64,000 nucleotides of DNA from Jackrogersella multiformis (taxonomy: Eukaryota; Ascomycota; Sordariomycetes; Xylariales; Hypoxylaceae). The position numbers and the translations under genes are program-made. Below are positions 50,708-61,628 of this stretch, piece by piece. Under the pieces are notes generated by a model. The model was not told the origin of the DNA and did not search any database. It was given only the letters and a program-made list of their open reading frames with translations. Within the stretch, counting starts at the first letter, position 1, and every line of letters starts with the position of its first letter. The stretch is taken from assembly GCA_902806575.1 (NCBI GenBank), contig CADCXD010000009.1, positions 1,674,001 to 1,738,000 on the forward strand, given 5' to 3'.

Positions 50708-53700
50708 ATGTCTGTCAACCAATTACTTGAGACTGCTTTTAATAAGCTCCGAGATTTCCCACAGGAATCACATCTATGCTGTCCAAGAATATCCGAAGAA
50801 GATGACGAGATCTACGATGACCTAGACGCCCCTACCAAACTTAGTGTAGCCGAAAAGGAGCAGAGGATCCAGCAAGGAAAGGAAAGGCTGGATCAAGCAT
50901 ATATCTGTTCATTGATATTGGGCATTGGAGAAGAATCGGCAGGAAACCTAGGCCACGAGTTCGGATTACGGACTAACGCTTTCCTCAAGTCCTGCGCAAC
51001 ATGTGTGCGTAACTGGCACAAAGGACGCAAGCCTTTCCTTAAAGACATTGCCCAGTAATATTATTCCTATCTAACCCCCAAGGGACGGTGCTAACCTACT
51101 GAGCAGAATCTACGAGGATAATGTAGTGACCGAAATGGAAGACCGTCTGAACCAATTCGATTTTAGCCGGATCACTGAAGGTCTTGGGGGTGCCGCTGAG
51201 TTCATCAATACGCATAATGGCATAGCCGGACAGAGCACCTTTCTTAAGGAAGACAGGGAGGACTTACTCATCGCCCTCTACGAAGCAATATGCTGCATGC
51301 CATACCTGAGCCTGCCGGAAAACCGAAAGCAGTTCAACTTTGTCTTCGAAGCAATCCAGAAGCGAAAGATTCTCAAGCTGGATGAGATCCTCCCGACGAT
51401 GACCTACTTTCTCTTCGACGAGAATGAGGTCCGCAACAGATTCGCTGTTCATACCTTCTCTCGTCATCCTTCGGTTACTGAAGAGGACTTCGAATGGGCA
51501 ATCAATGCCAACCTTGCTGATGCCATTTTGAAAGCAAATGATGTTAATGCATCTCCTCAGTTCCTCCTCCGCTTCTGGCAAGGATTCCTCTACATTCTAG
51601 ATGTGCTTGACGAGAAACTTGTCGTTCATTCCTTGCGAGCTATGACCGTCCAGCCGAGCATATACGAATTAATGCTTGCGCAAATGCCCCGAATTAGTTC
51701 AGTTCCCGTCCTGAAGCTACTTCTCAAGGCGTTTTGTGCGTTAATACGGAAGTCTCACAAAGCATTTTGGGATGCATATAGTCACTACTCTCACACATCC
51801 GTGGCGGAGCAGATATTGGGGAGTTCTGCCTTCAAGTCACTACTCACACAGTCTGGTGAGCATGATGTTATGTCAGAAGGTCCAACAGCCATATCTTGGG
51901 TAAAGCCCTTCGTAGAATCGATTCCTACCCACCAGAAGAGTGATAGTTGTGATTCGCTTTTACACCATTTCCTACAAAGATATGCTCAGGACCCCGGCAT
52001 GACATCAGGGGGCAAGCTAGCCTGCACCCTTGCTGCGGCTGAGGCTCTATCTTCTACCCTAGAAGCCTTCGCCTCGCCAAGTTATAAGCTGCATGCAGGG
52101 TCCTCGACCATACATACGAATACGACCTTAAATCTAACATTGAAATATAAGGATTTGATTCTCCAGCTAGCCCAACTCTCTCCCAACGATCGCCAAAATG
52201 CTGCCATGTCACATGCCGGGTTGTCCGTAATAAGGTCTGCTCTAGCCCTGGATTCTCGGATCACTGTTGAGGAGTTTAACGCGCTCCAAAACAGTGATAG
52301 TCACGTCCAGCGAGAGATCAAACGCAACTCATCAGGCCTCTGGGAAGCGTTCTTGGAGATTCTCCAGCCCGGTGCAGACGAACTTGCCAAGGCAATGCTG
52401 GTTGCTGCTAGTCCGCTGATTGCCGTGGAAATATTTCGACCGTTAAAGAAACAATCTTTATCGCCGACAAAGAGGGAGTTCAATATTGAATTTCAAAAAA
52501 CCGCCGAAGCCGTAGGACGGATGATTGAGAGATTAGGTGACTTCAGCGAACCTGCGCTACAGCAGCTCTGCTCAGACTCTTCAACGATTTTACCTATTGT
52601 TGCTGCTCTTGTCCACGGCGAGGAGGACATAAGCCAAGCTGGAGCTTCATTCATCAAGACGGTGACAAATGAAATGAGGAGAACTGATGCCGTACTTAAA
52701 CTACTCCAGGGCTACTTCGTCCATGCCTTGTCTTCCTACACGGCAATTGTCACCGAAATCAACGAGAAGATGTCCCTTTGGTCGCCACAGTTCAACATCA
52801 TCCGGTATTCGAGGGATATTCTTAGTAGTCTCTGCGACCCGGCATCTGGAGTACTGCGATCAAAGGATTTGAACGATAGAGAGCGTGAAGTCCTTGGGGC
52901 CTGGTGGAATTCACAGTGGATTTTTCTTGATAACGCCTTTGCCCAGACAGAAGATTGGAGTCGTCTCATCGATATGGAAACCATGAAGAATTTCTGTCGT
53001 GAGGCCATGGAGCTCGCTGAAGCTCTACTAGCCCAGGATGGTCTCATCGCCTCCGCGTTGAGCCCCGGGTCTGCACATTCAGCTTCGATCGACAATAGTG
53101 AACAGCCAGAGAAGGAAGCCATGAGGGATATCCTCGAGCATCCACGGAAGTATTCGTTTGGGCTTTGTAAAATGCTCCGTCTAAGGGATCTGTATCTTGT
53201 CACGGTGATTGTCAATGTTCTTGGGAAATTGCTGAGACGTCTAGTAGAGTTTGATATGGAACTTCCATCACAAGCTCTGGTATTTGTCAAGAACACGTGT
53301 ATCAAGAACAAGGAAGGGCGATATAACACCTCAACGAACATGGATGAGCGCCAACGTGCTGAGTTATTACGAGCCTTGGGCGAGGATACTGAAGATGACA
53401 TCCAAATCATCTCAATCAAGAAGGCCGAGCCAGCCAAGCGGCAGAGCAGACTCGATTCTTGGTCGAAATCTGCGGACGATGTATCGAGTGTACCGAGCAC
53501 ATCTCGGAAAGAGAAGCTAGCAGTAAAGTCGAAGAAAGATGATTTGCGTGAGTTTCTGAAAACGTCTTCTTCAGATAAAACTCGGTCTACTCTAGACATA
53601 ATAAGAACTCGCCAAGCAGAGCGAAAACCGGTGGTTGTTAATGGAGCAGCTATTCGCGAAAAACGTATGAAGGAAGCCGAGGAGAAGAAAAAGAGAGACG

Positions 53701-56700
53701 CTGAAGCTATTGCCAGAGCAAAAGCTCTGCGCGCTCCTAAACCACTCGTCACTGGCGAGGGCTCCGGTCTTCAGGGGCTCTCTGGTGTTCATGGCAAAGA
53801 TCATGCCCCACTGAAGAGTGAGATCATGGTCAACTCCTCGTCAGAAGACGAGGATGATTCAGATGGCGATGCAGAATTCTTAGCTCGATCTGCCGCAGGG
53901 AAGAAGGCATCGAAGGGCGGACAGTTCGTGAGGCCTAACGTGCCCCTCCCGGTGAAGAAAGTGAAGATCCAACGCTCTGCGAAGGATATGCGAGCGCGAC
54001 TAATCCCTCCCATGGATGTACTTCATCAGGCTATTCTCGAATGGGATATTTTCCATCAAGGAAACGACCCACCTAATGGCATAACGTGCTCCAAGGTCTC
54101 TAATTCCTATGGTGATCCACGTGAGTACAAGGAGACCTTCCTACCGCTTTTAATCAATGAAGCTTGGAGATCCTTCGTGACATCTAAGAACGAAGCAACA
54201 TCAAAGCCCTTCGGAATTAAGATTGTTAATCGGATGAACGTCGACAAGTTCGTCGAAGTTAGCGCGGCCATGCCTAAAAATGAACATAAGGATAAGGACA
54301 AATTCCTCGCGGAAGGAGACATTGTCTTATTTTCACTTGCTTCAAATCCGTTGGAGGCCGCAGATGAATTGAATTGTCTGGCTCGCATCTGGCGTGTCCA
54401 ATTCAAGAATGGTAATATGGAAGTACAATTCCGCTTAAGCGGTCGGGCTGGACCTATCTTATCAAACATGACACCCCAATCCGAACTCTACGTCGTTAAA
54501 ATTACTAATATGACGACGATCGAGCGTGAATACGCCTCCCTAGAGAGTCTCCAATACTATGATTTGATGCCCGAGGTCCTAGAGGCCAAGCCATCTCCTA
54601 TGCTCAAATTTAGCCAGGAAGCCGTTGAGAAGGTTATGGAGAACTACCAGCTAAATCCTGGTCAGGCGAAGGCAATTCTAAATGCGAAGGAAAATGACGC
54701 ATTCACTCTAGTTCAGGGGTAAGTACAGAATTTGAACATGTTGCTTCGAAGCATTAACTAATTGATCATAGCCCTCCTGGGACAGGCAAAACGAAGACGA
54801 TTGTAGCAATGGTTGGAGCACTGTTAACAGGCAACTTCTCTACAACTACCGGTACAGCCATTAAGCGGCCTGGTGGTTCGGGTGCAAAAACGGCAACCAA
54901 AAGGTTGCTGGTGTGCGCCCCGAGTAACGCTGCTGTCGACGAGTTAGTGTTACGACTCAAGGCTGGGGTCAAGTCGACGACTGGGTCTTTCCATAAGGTC
55001 AATGTGCTCCGTCTTGGTCGCACTGACGCGGTAAATGCTGCCGTAAGAGACGTCACCTTGGACGAAATGGTCAAGGCCCGCGTAGCGGGTACTGCGAATC
55101 AGAACAACGGCCCTAGCTCGCGAGAGTTGATACACAAAGAAGCCGGCCAAATCAAATTAGAATTGGCCGATCTACGACCGCAGCTCGAGGCAGCAAGGAC
55201 TGTCGGGGACCGCGCGCAGATCAATCAATTTCAGCGAAAGTTTGACGAGTTAAAGCGTCGACAGGCCCAGATTGGTGCAAAGATCGATGCTGATAAAGAT
55301 AGTGGAAACACAGTCGCCAGAGAGAACGAAATTCGACGACGCCAAATCCAACAGGAGATTCTTGACTCTGCCCAAGTTCTCTGTGCAACGCTCAGTGGCA
55401 GCGGGCATGAAATGTTCAAGAATCTGCAAGTGGAGTTCGAGACGGTGATCATCGACGAAGCAGCCCAGTGTGTTGAACTCAGCGCGCTGATCCCATTGAA
55501 ATATGGTTGCTCCAAGTGCATTCTAGTTGGCGATCCAAAACAACTTCCTCCAACGGTGCTGTCGCAATCTGCTGCGCGCTACGGGTACGATCAAAGTCTT
55601 TTCGTTCGTATGCAACGTAATCATCCCGATGAGGTTCACCTACTCGATACACAGTACCGTATGCACCCAGAAATTAGCCTCTTCCCGAGCCAAGAATTCT
55701 ATGAACGACGCCTCCTAGACGGCGATAACATGAGAAAATTGCGTCATCAGCCGTGGCATCAGAGCGCGCTATTAGGGCCGTATCGCTTCTTCGATGTGAA
55801 GGGTATCCAAGAAAGGGGTCGCAAGGGTCAATCACTCGTCAACTTGGAAGAACTCAAGGTTGCCATGCAACTATATGAGAGATTAATGACGGATTATCGG
55901 GCCACCGACTTTAAGGGGAAAATCGGCATCATTACTCCCTACAAAGCTCAATTGTATGAGCTCCGTGACCAATTCTCCCGTCGATACGGAGAAGATATTA
56001 TAGAGAAAATCGAATTCAATACTACGGATGCTTTTCAAGGTCGTGAGTGTGAGATTATCATCTTCTCATGCGTTCGGGCCAGCCCTACCGGCGGTATTGG
56101 TTTCATGACTGATATTCGACGTATGAACGTCGGTCTAACCCGTGCAAAGTCTTCGCTGTTTATTCTTGGAGATTCGAGGGCTTTGGTTCAGGGAGAATTC
56201 TGGAACAAGCTTATTGAAGATGCCAAGGCTCGAGATCGCTATACTGCTGGTGACGTCGTCTCTTTGCTGAGGAGGTCCGGACCCCAATTGCCACCTCCTA
56301 ATTTTGATATTCCGCCGGCCCCGGCCCCGTCAGCTCTTCCCTCCGCAGCCGCTCCGTCACAAGTAACCGATCGTCCGAATGCGGCTTCCAGGAAGCATAT
56401 TCAAGCCAGTGACTATGACGATGTAATCATGGAAGATGCCCCACCTTCTAATCGATTGCCCAAAAAGAAGCATCAGACGCCCCAACTACCACAGACGTAC
56501 ACCCTCCTTGAGCGACAGGGGCCCGGGGTTCCAATGGACAACTCAGCGTCAGTGGGATATGGTGGACTCAACGAGCGAGGCGAGAGCGCCACTATCAACC
56601 GTTCGTCAGAACTTCCTATAATACACCAATCGGGTCAAAAGCGGCCTAGGGATAGCGCCGATACTGGTAAAGCACCGAAGAGGGTAAGTAACGCGAACAT

Positions 56701-57040
56701 GACAAGACAATTGCAAAATAACTAAAATCCAAATGATGAAGATGGCTAGCGGTAATGTACCAAGAGCACCGCCGAGTGCACCCCGAAATATGCCGCAGCC
56801 ACAGGACCCGTCAGCAATGTCCGTTTTAGGTATTACACCGAAGCCGTCCTCATCTACGCGCAATCCTCCTCCCGGGCCCCCGAATGCCCCTAAGGTTAGT
56901 AGCATGCATGCCGTAACCGATTCTCAGCTAACGAAGATGATCAGGGCCCATCCGGTTCTGCACCAACCAAACCGTTACCGCCCCGAAGAAAACCTCCTCC
57001 CTCCGATCCTTTTATTAGGCGTAAACCTAATAAACCCTAA
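50708..57040 (+). CDS. SEN1: Sen1-type SF1 RNA/DNA helicase
   Basis: Five exons, 50708-51054, 51107-54718, 54772-56683, 56742-56894 and 56945-57040, giving 2,039 residues, the normal size of fungal Sen1. All four introns are 50-58 nt and close in frame. Sen1 (senataxin) unwinds RNA and RNA:DNA hybrids, ends transcription of non-coding and other RNAs and resolves R-loops in the nucleus. The N-terminal helical domain (about 1-650) starts MSVNQLLETAFNKL and contains CATCVRNWHKGRKPFLKDI, a Sen1 hallmark. A charged linker follows. The helicase core begins near residue 1300: Walker A GPPGTGKTKT at 1320-1329 (split by intron 2), IIDEAAQCVEL (Walker B), GDPKQLPPT, LDTQYRMHPEIS, TTDAFQGRECEIIIFSCVR and NVGLTRAK. 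The C-terminal Pro/Arg tail ends PPSDPFIRRKPNKP, recoverable only through the last two short introns. An upstream in-frame ATG (50534) is rejected because the dispersed motif lies inside that extension. Confidence 0.94.
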
Positions 57041-58943
57041 TAAGATGTTTCAGCGAATGATACCCTTTCTCGGCATCGCATCATTGCGGAGAGGGCGTCA
57101 TAAAGGTATTAATGTCATCTGCGCTACATTGCATTCGCACGGCGCATGACTTTCGACTATTTTTGTATTCATAGGTAGCGATCCTTTTTCTTCCTCCCGA
57201 AGGAGTTTAATGAGGCAACCTCGGACGGCTTTGCGCGGTTTTGATACCCAGGTCTCGCATCTGATAAAAGAAAACAAAGGACAGGACACAAGACTAATAG
57301 ATAGGGGATTAGACTAAATAGGTAGTCGAGGTTGCCTTCGTAGATTTCGGGTATAAAGCTAGGTTAGAGGCTGAGCTGAACACCACACCTCAAAGCCGTC
57401 AGATAAATCAACGATGAGCCCGACTTAAGAGAGGGCCAGCCTAGGTAAGTATCCTAGACCTGTACGGCCTAACCGATTATTATTCCGTGGCTGCTCTGAT
57501 CGTGAGACGTTCGTGATATACCGTACCCTGCGTTTCTACAATTCACGAAATTATGAGCGGTATCTATGCCTGCTCTGGTGCCAAGCATTACACAATGCAT
57601 CCATTTAAATGGCATATTTCTCCCCTCGCTCACTATTCCCAGTCGTTGCACCCGTGTAACACTCGGGTTTTCTTAATTTTCATTTACCTATCTACCTACC
57701 TGGGTACCTATCATTTCTATATTCAACCCTAGAGGCTACCCCGATTCGATAGAATGTCCCTTAAGCCTCCATCTCTTAGCTTAAGAGCCTAGATAAGCTC
57801 TAGGCAAGCCTAAGCCGTGAGAGGAACCAGTACAGCTCCATTCTTATCATCATCGTCCACTTTCCTATTGGTGTAGAGCCGGTCCGGCGGTCCCTACTGA
57901 CTAGCTGCACCCCACGATACAACGTCACATATAAGATCAAGTGAATCTCTACCCTACCTGGTACTTTATCCACAATTGTACTACCGGCGAGATTACCAAT
58001 GGCGCTAACAGGAATCAATCCTGAACTCAATAGTAGCCGGTGGGATCTCGTCTGGTCCTACCTACTACCTACTATTATGTAGATATCGCCAGGCTTGAAA
58101 CCCCTAGGTAACTACCTAGAGGTATGTACCTAAGGTTAGACGGCCATGCCTCTTCTTAAGTTAGTTACGTATCTAGAGAGCTCCCCATGGACATCAACAC
58201 ATTGCGTAGGTATTTTATACCGCGCATTACCTAGTGGAATGACCCTCTCTATCCCCCGGTCAATTGACGTCGGGACGATGAAATATTTTCAATCCAGAGA
58301 TTTCCGACGCAGTGTTTCTCGAGGTAGTCCCCTCCCCGTATGTCTATGTGGTATATCCACGCCTACCTAATTACATAAGTGAATGTTTTAAACCACGAGG
58401 GCTGCACAATCACAATTGCTGTATCTACGTTTTTATCACCGCTCGTGATTCTTGCCTACCTATACCTTATACTATATATCTATAAAAAAAAATGCATATT
58501 ATGTTTATTTATTGACGAGGTATCGAGTCAGTTCCCTCGCGCAGAAAACCCTCGAGTGACGGACAAGGTCCCATTATCTATCACCTCGTTCGGAACGGCA
58601 GAAGACGGTCTCGTTATATGACGTACCAAGTGGTTCTATCTTAGATGCACCGCGGGGCGCCTATATATGTATTACAATGGTGTAAGTAAATAATTAATGA
58701 TCGTAGTCCAACCAGCTCGCCAGCTAGCTATTTCCAACAGCGATATACTGTCCCGGTCCCAGGCTTGGCTACCAAGGACAAAGAGGGCCTCTCGTTGGGA
58801 GACGAAAATGACCATCCGTCCTCGGATTATTCCAACACCAATACGTCAAATCTGCAAAATATAGCCGAAAGAAGTGGATATGCAATAAGAGCGGGAAACC
58901 CGAAACCAAAAAGAGGATATCAATCAATCACATAACAGGTAAC
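57041..58943. other. Intergenic between Sen1 and the coiled-coil gene
   Basis: About 1.9 kb between convergent genes, holding their 3' regions. Motif copies occur near 57,435, 57,695 and 58,105-58,130. Frames of 60-80 codons here have no domain support. Confidence 0.55.
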
Positions 58944-61628
58944 TTAAAAGAGATTAAAGAGCTCGCTCTCGGTAAGAGGAGTCCTTCCCTCGGCCCGTTC
59001 CTCGGACCCGGGCTGTCTTGCTGCTTCCTGTAGCTCACGCATGAGCGGCTCCATGATCTCGAGGCTGCTTGCCTTAATACTGTAGTCGTTATTGCTGGTG
59101 CTGGAATTGCCCGAGATGTTGGGTCCTTGGGCGCTTTGGTGAGATTGTAAGCGCAGGTGTTCCTGCAGCGCCTCTAGTGCTGATTGGCTCACTCGCGTGC
59201 CTACATCACCGCTTTCTTCTAGTGCTCCGCCTAACTCGCCTCTTTGAATACTTCGTTGTTTCTTTGCTAGACGAAGATTCGAGTAGGGGTGCCTCCGAGA
59301 CAGATGCTCTCCCTGTTCCGGTTGCGGACGTAGGGTTTCGAGTGGGCTGTCATAGCTACGTATAGATCTAAGGGATTGAGAACGTCCTTGGGCGGAACTG
59401 CGATGTTTTCTATGCGATCGCTGGACAGAAGTAGCCGTAGGGTGAACAGATACACTTCGCTGTAGGGGTTGTTGGTCCTGCAACAGTTTATTGAGAGTTC
59501 CCATTAGGGACACCAAAGACTGCATCAGGACCTCGCCATTGCGCTCCAGTCGATGTAAACGTTTCTCCATGTCCTTAGTGCGGCTTTCTTTTAGCCTCTC
59601 ATACCGTTGTAGGAGCTTCTGGCGCGATAGCCGGTCTTGGATCTCCTCCTCTTCTACCAATGCTTGAGTTGCATACTGTTCCCTCCTCGCTCTCGCTTCG
59701 TTCTCTTCCCGTTGTGCTTGTCGTTCCCTTCGGCGGTAATAAGTTGTACTACCTTCCCAAGGAACTGGTGGTGATTCTAATGGGGATGGCGACGACGAAC
59801 TAGTTATAACAGGAGCGCTCGAACTTCTCGCGTGGCGTTTCTTGCGGACGGCATCGGGCGATAGGTAAGGGGACTTCAGATGCAAGGCGGGCCGGATAGG
59901 GCCAATCTCTAACAATTTTTCTGTCAGATATTTCTTTGACGAATACAGCGAACTCGGATTTTGACTAAATCGGCCGAGTACTGGCGACTCTGGCCAGGCA
60001 TTCTCAAGCGGTACCCCGGGTCCGAGAAGATGTGAAGTTGAAGTTTTAACTTGACGCAGCTGAGCCTTCAACTTTTCGATATCTCTTTTCTTTCGTTCCC
60101 GTACCCGATCTTTGCGGCTTGGGCTTCCCTTGGTTCCAGTGGGAGGTGATAAAAGGTTTGCTTGTACTGAACGACTACTTTTATTTGAGGGTGGAGTAGG
60201 AAAATTAAGATCTAGAGGGGAATCGCCTTCTTTATGCGAAGGGGGTCGTACTACTATAGGAACAGATTGGTACGCCGTGGCCGTCTGCGCCTTCAGTAAT
60301 CTAGGCGAAGATTCCGTCGTCATCAGACTCTCCGTAAATGAGCCACGGGGGCCTGTTGCACGGCCGTTCCCATCATCATTTCTGTTGCCGCCAATGTCGG
60401 AGATAGCAGCCGTACCTAATAGTGTCGGTCGGCGCCTAGAAGCATTATCAGTCTCGTCGTGCCCAGCAAGAGTCATGGTAGCCCTTCTGCTTGAAGTTCG
60501 AACTGGCAACGCTAGCGCACCCAGCGAGTTCGCCGAGGGATTTCGCGGGCGCCCGGGAGATTTGCTCCCGTTTTTTGAGCCGCCTTTGTGTGGTACAGAA
60601 CTATCACTGATAATTGGATCGTTTTCTGTCTGAATTGGTTGCTTCTGTTTCGTCAGTGCGATCTCGATAACCCGAGGAAACAATTTAGTTTCAACTCCTC
60701 TGGATTCTGATGCCTTTGCCTGTCCCTGAGCCTGCTGAGTCTGGTCCCTTTTGAAGGATTTAAATTCTCGCGCGGTAGCATACGAGGTCTTATTAGACAT
60801 TAGAGGACTCATCAGTGCGGGGCGGTTCGCGACGTTTTCTTGCTTGGTCTTCATATCCGGCTCCTTTCCCTTCCTAGGAGGTGTCTCTTCATGTGAAGCC
60901 TGCGATGGTACTGTTGAGAGCAAGGAGACTTTTCTGGGCGGAGGCGCTAACACGGTGGTCACTTCCTGATGGGTTGCCGACTTCGTTGTGAGAGATTCAG
61001 AGGATAATGATTCGTGATCTTCGGCGACGGGCTTAAGGGGATTCCTGGGGGAGCCAAATGTTGGGCTGTGTACTAGATCAACAGGTCGGGGTTCAACTTC
61101 CACTGATTCGGCTATCGGGTATTCTGAACGGACTGGACCAGAATGAGAGTAGTTGGACGGGATAGATATAGCAATATATCGATGACCACCGATTGTTCTA
61201 GCCGAAACAGCCGAGTCTGGAAGTTTGATAAGTGGTGGTTGGTGTTTTCTACGCTTCCGCCTTTTACGGAAGACTTTGAAGACGCCCCATTTGCCATCAG
61301 CCGAAGAAATGCTCAAATTGTCGGGTATCGACATGAAATGTCCCGGAGGAGGGGGGCCGTGGAAGAAGTCGACAAGATCTCTTTGATGGTCCTCTCCGGC
61401 GTTGGGACGAGCAAGCATCTTGCCGGATGGCAAAAACGACAAGGTCGTCTCCCGTAGCTCAGATATTCTCGTTTCCCTCCTCACATCCGAGATAGAGTTG
61501 ACGGCAGAGACGGCAGATGGCGGATTAGATGGCGCGGAGTCTCCATTGGTCTTGTCTTCTATGTGTACCAAGATTTCCTTTTCCACCAGAATACCCAAGT
61601 TGATCGAATTGAAGAAGATTTTCTCCAT
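58944..61628 (-). CDS. Long coiled-coil protein of unknown function
   Basis: A single-exon frame of 894 residues. No catalytic domain is visible. A short block near 74-105 (ARPNAGEDHQRDLVDFFHGPP) resembles the DLxDFxxxGPP stretch common in filamentous-fungal proteins of unknown role. A strong basic run lies at 121-129 (RKRRKRRKH), a possible nuclear signal. A short charged helix sits near 505-540 (RVRERKKRDIEKLKAQLRQV), and a long charged coiled coil is predicted at about 626-716 (RRRERQAQREENEARARREQ and following, then DRLSRQKLLQRYERLKESR). The rest is Ser/Pro-rich and probably disordered. It could be a scaffold or cytoskeleton-associated protein. The first ATG (61628) was used; a start further in is possible because the first 28 residues look atypically hydrophobic. 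Confidence 0.75.
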   Translation of the reverse strand: MEKIFFNSINLGILVEKEILVHIEDKTNGDSAPSNPPSAVSAVNSISDVRRETRISELRETTLSFLPSGKMLARPNAGEDHQRDLVDFFHGPPPPGHFMSIPDNLSISSADGKWGVFKVFRKRRKRRKHQPPLIKLPDSAVSARTIGGHRYIAISIPSNYSHSGPVRSEYPIAESVEVEPRPVDLVHSPTFGSPRNPLKPVAEDHESLSSESLTTKSATHQEVTTVLAPPPRKVSLLSTVPSQASHEETPPRKGKEPDMKTKQENVANRPALMSPLMSNKTSYATAREFKSFKRDQTQQAQGQAKASESRGVETKLFPRVIEIALTKQKQPIQTENDPIISDSSVPHKGGSKNGSKSPGRPRNPSANSLGALALPVRTSSRRATMTLAGHDETDNASRRRPTLLGTAAISDIGGNRNDDGNGRATGPRGSFTESLMTTESSPRLLKAQTATAYQSVPIVVRPPSHKEGDSPLDLNFPTPPSNKSSRSVQANLLSPPTGTKGSPSRKDRVRERKKRDIEKLKAQLRQVKTSTSHLLGPGVPLENAWPESPVLGRFSQNPSSLYSSKKYLTEKLLEIGPIRPALHLKSPYLSPDAVRKKRHARSSSAPVITSSSSPSPLESPPVPWEGSTTYYRRRERQAQREENEARARREQYATQALVEEEEIQDRLSRQKLLQRYERLKESRTKDMEKRLHRLERNGEVLMQSLVSLMGTLNKLLQDQQPLQRSVSVHPTATSVQRSHRKHRSSAQGRSQSLRSIRSYDSPLETLRPQPEQGEHLSRRHPYSNLRLAKKQRSIQRGELGGALEESGDVGTRVSQSALEALQEHLRLQSHQSAQGPNISGNSSTSNNDYSIKASSLEIMEPLMRELQEAARQPGSEERAEGRTPLTESELFNLF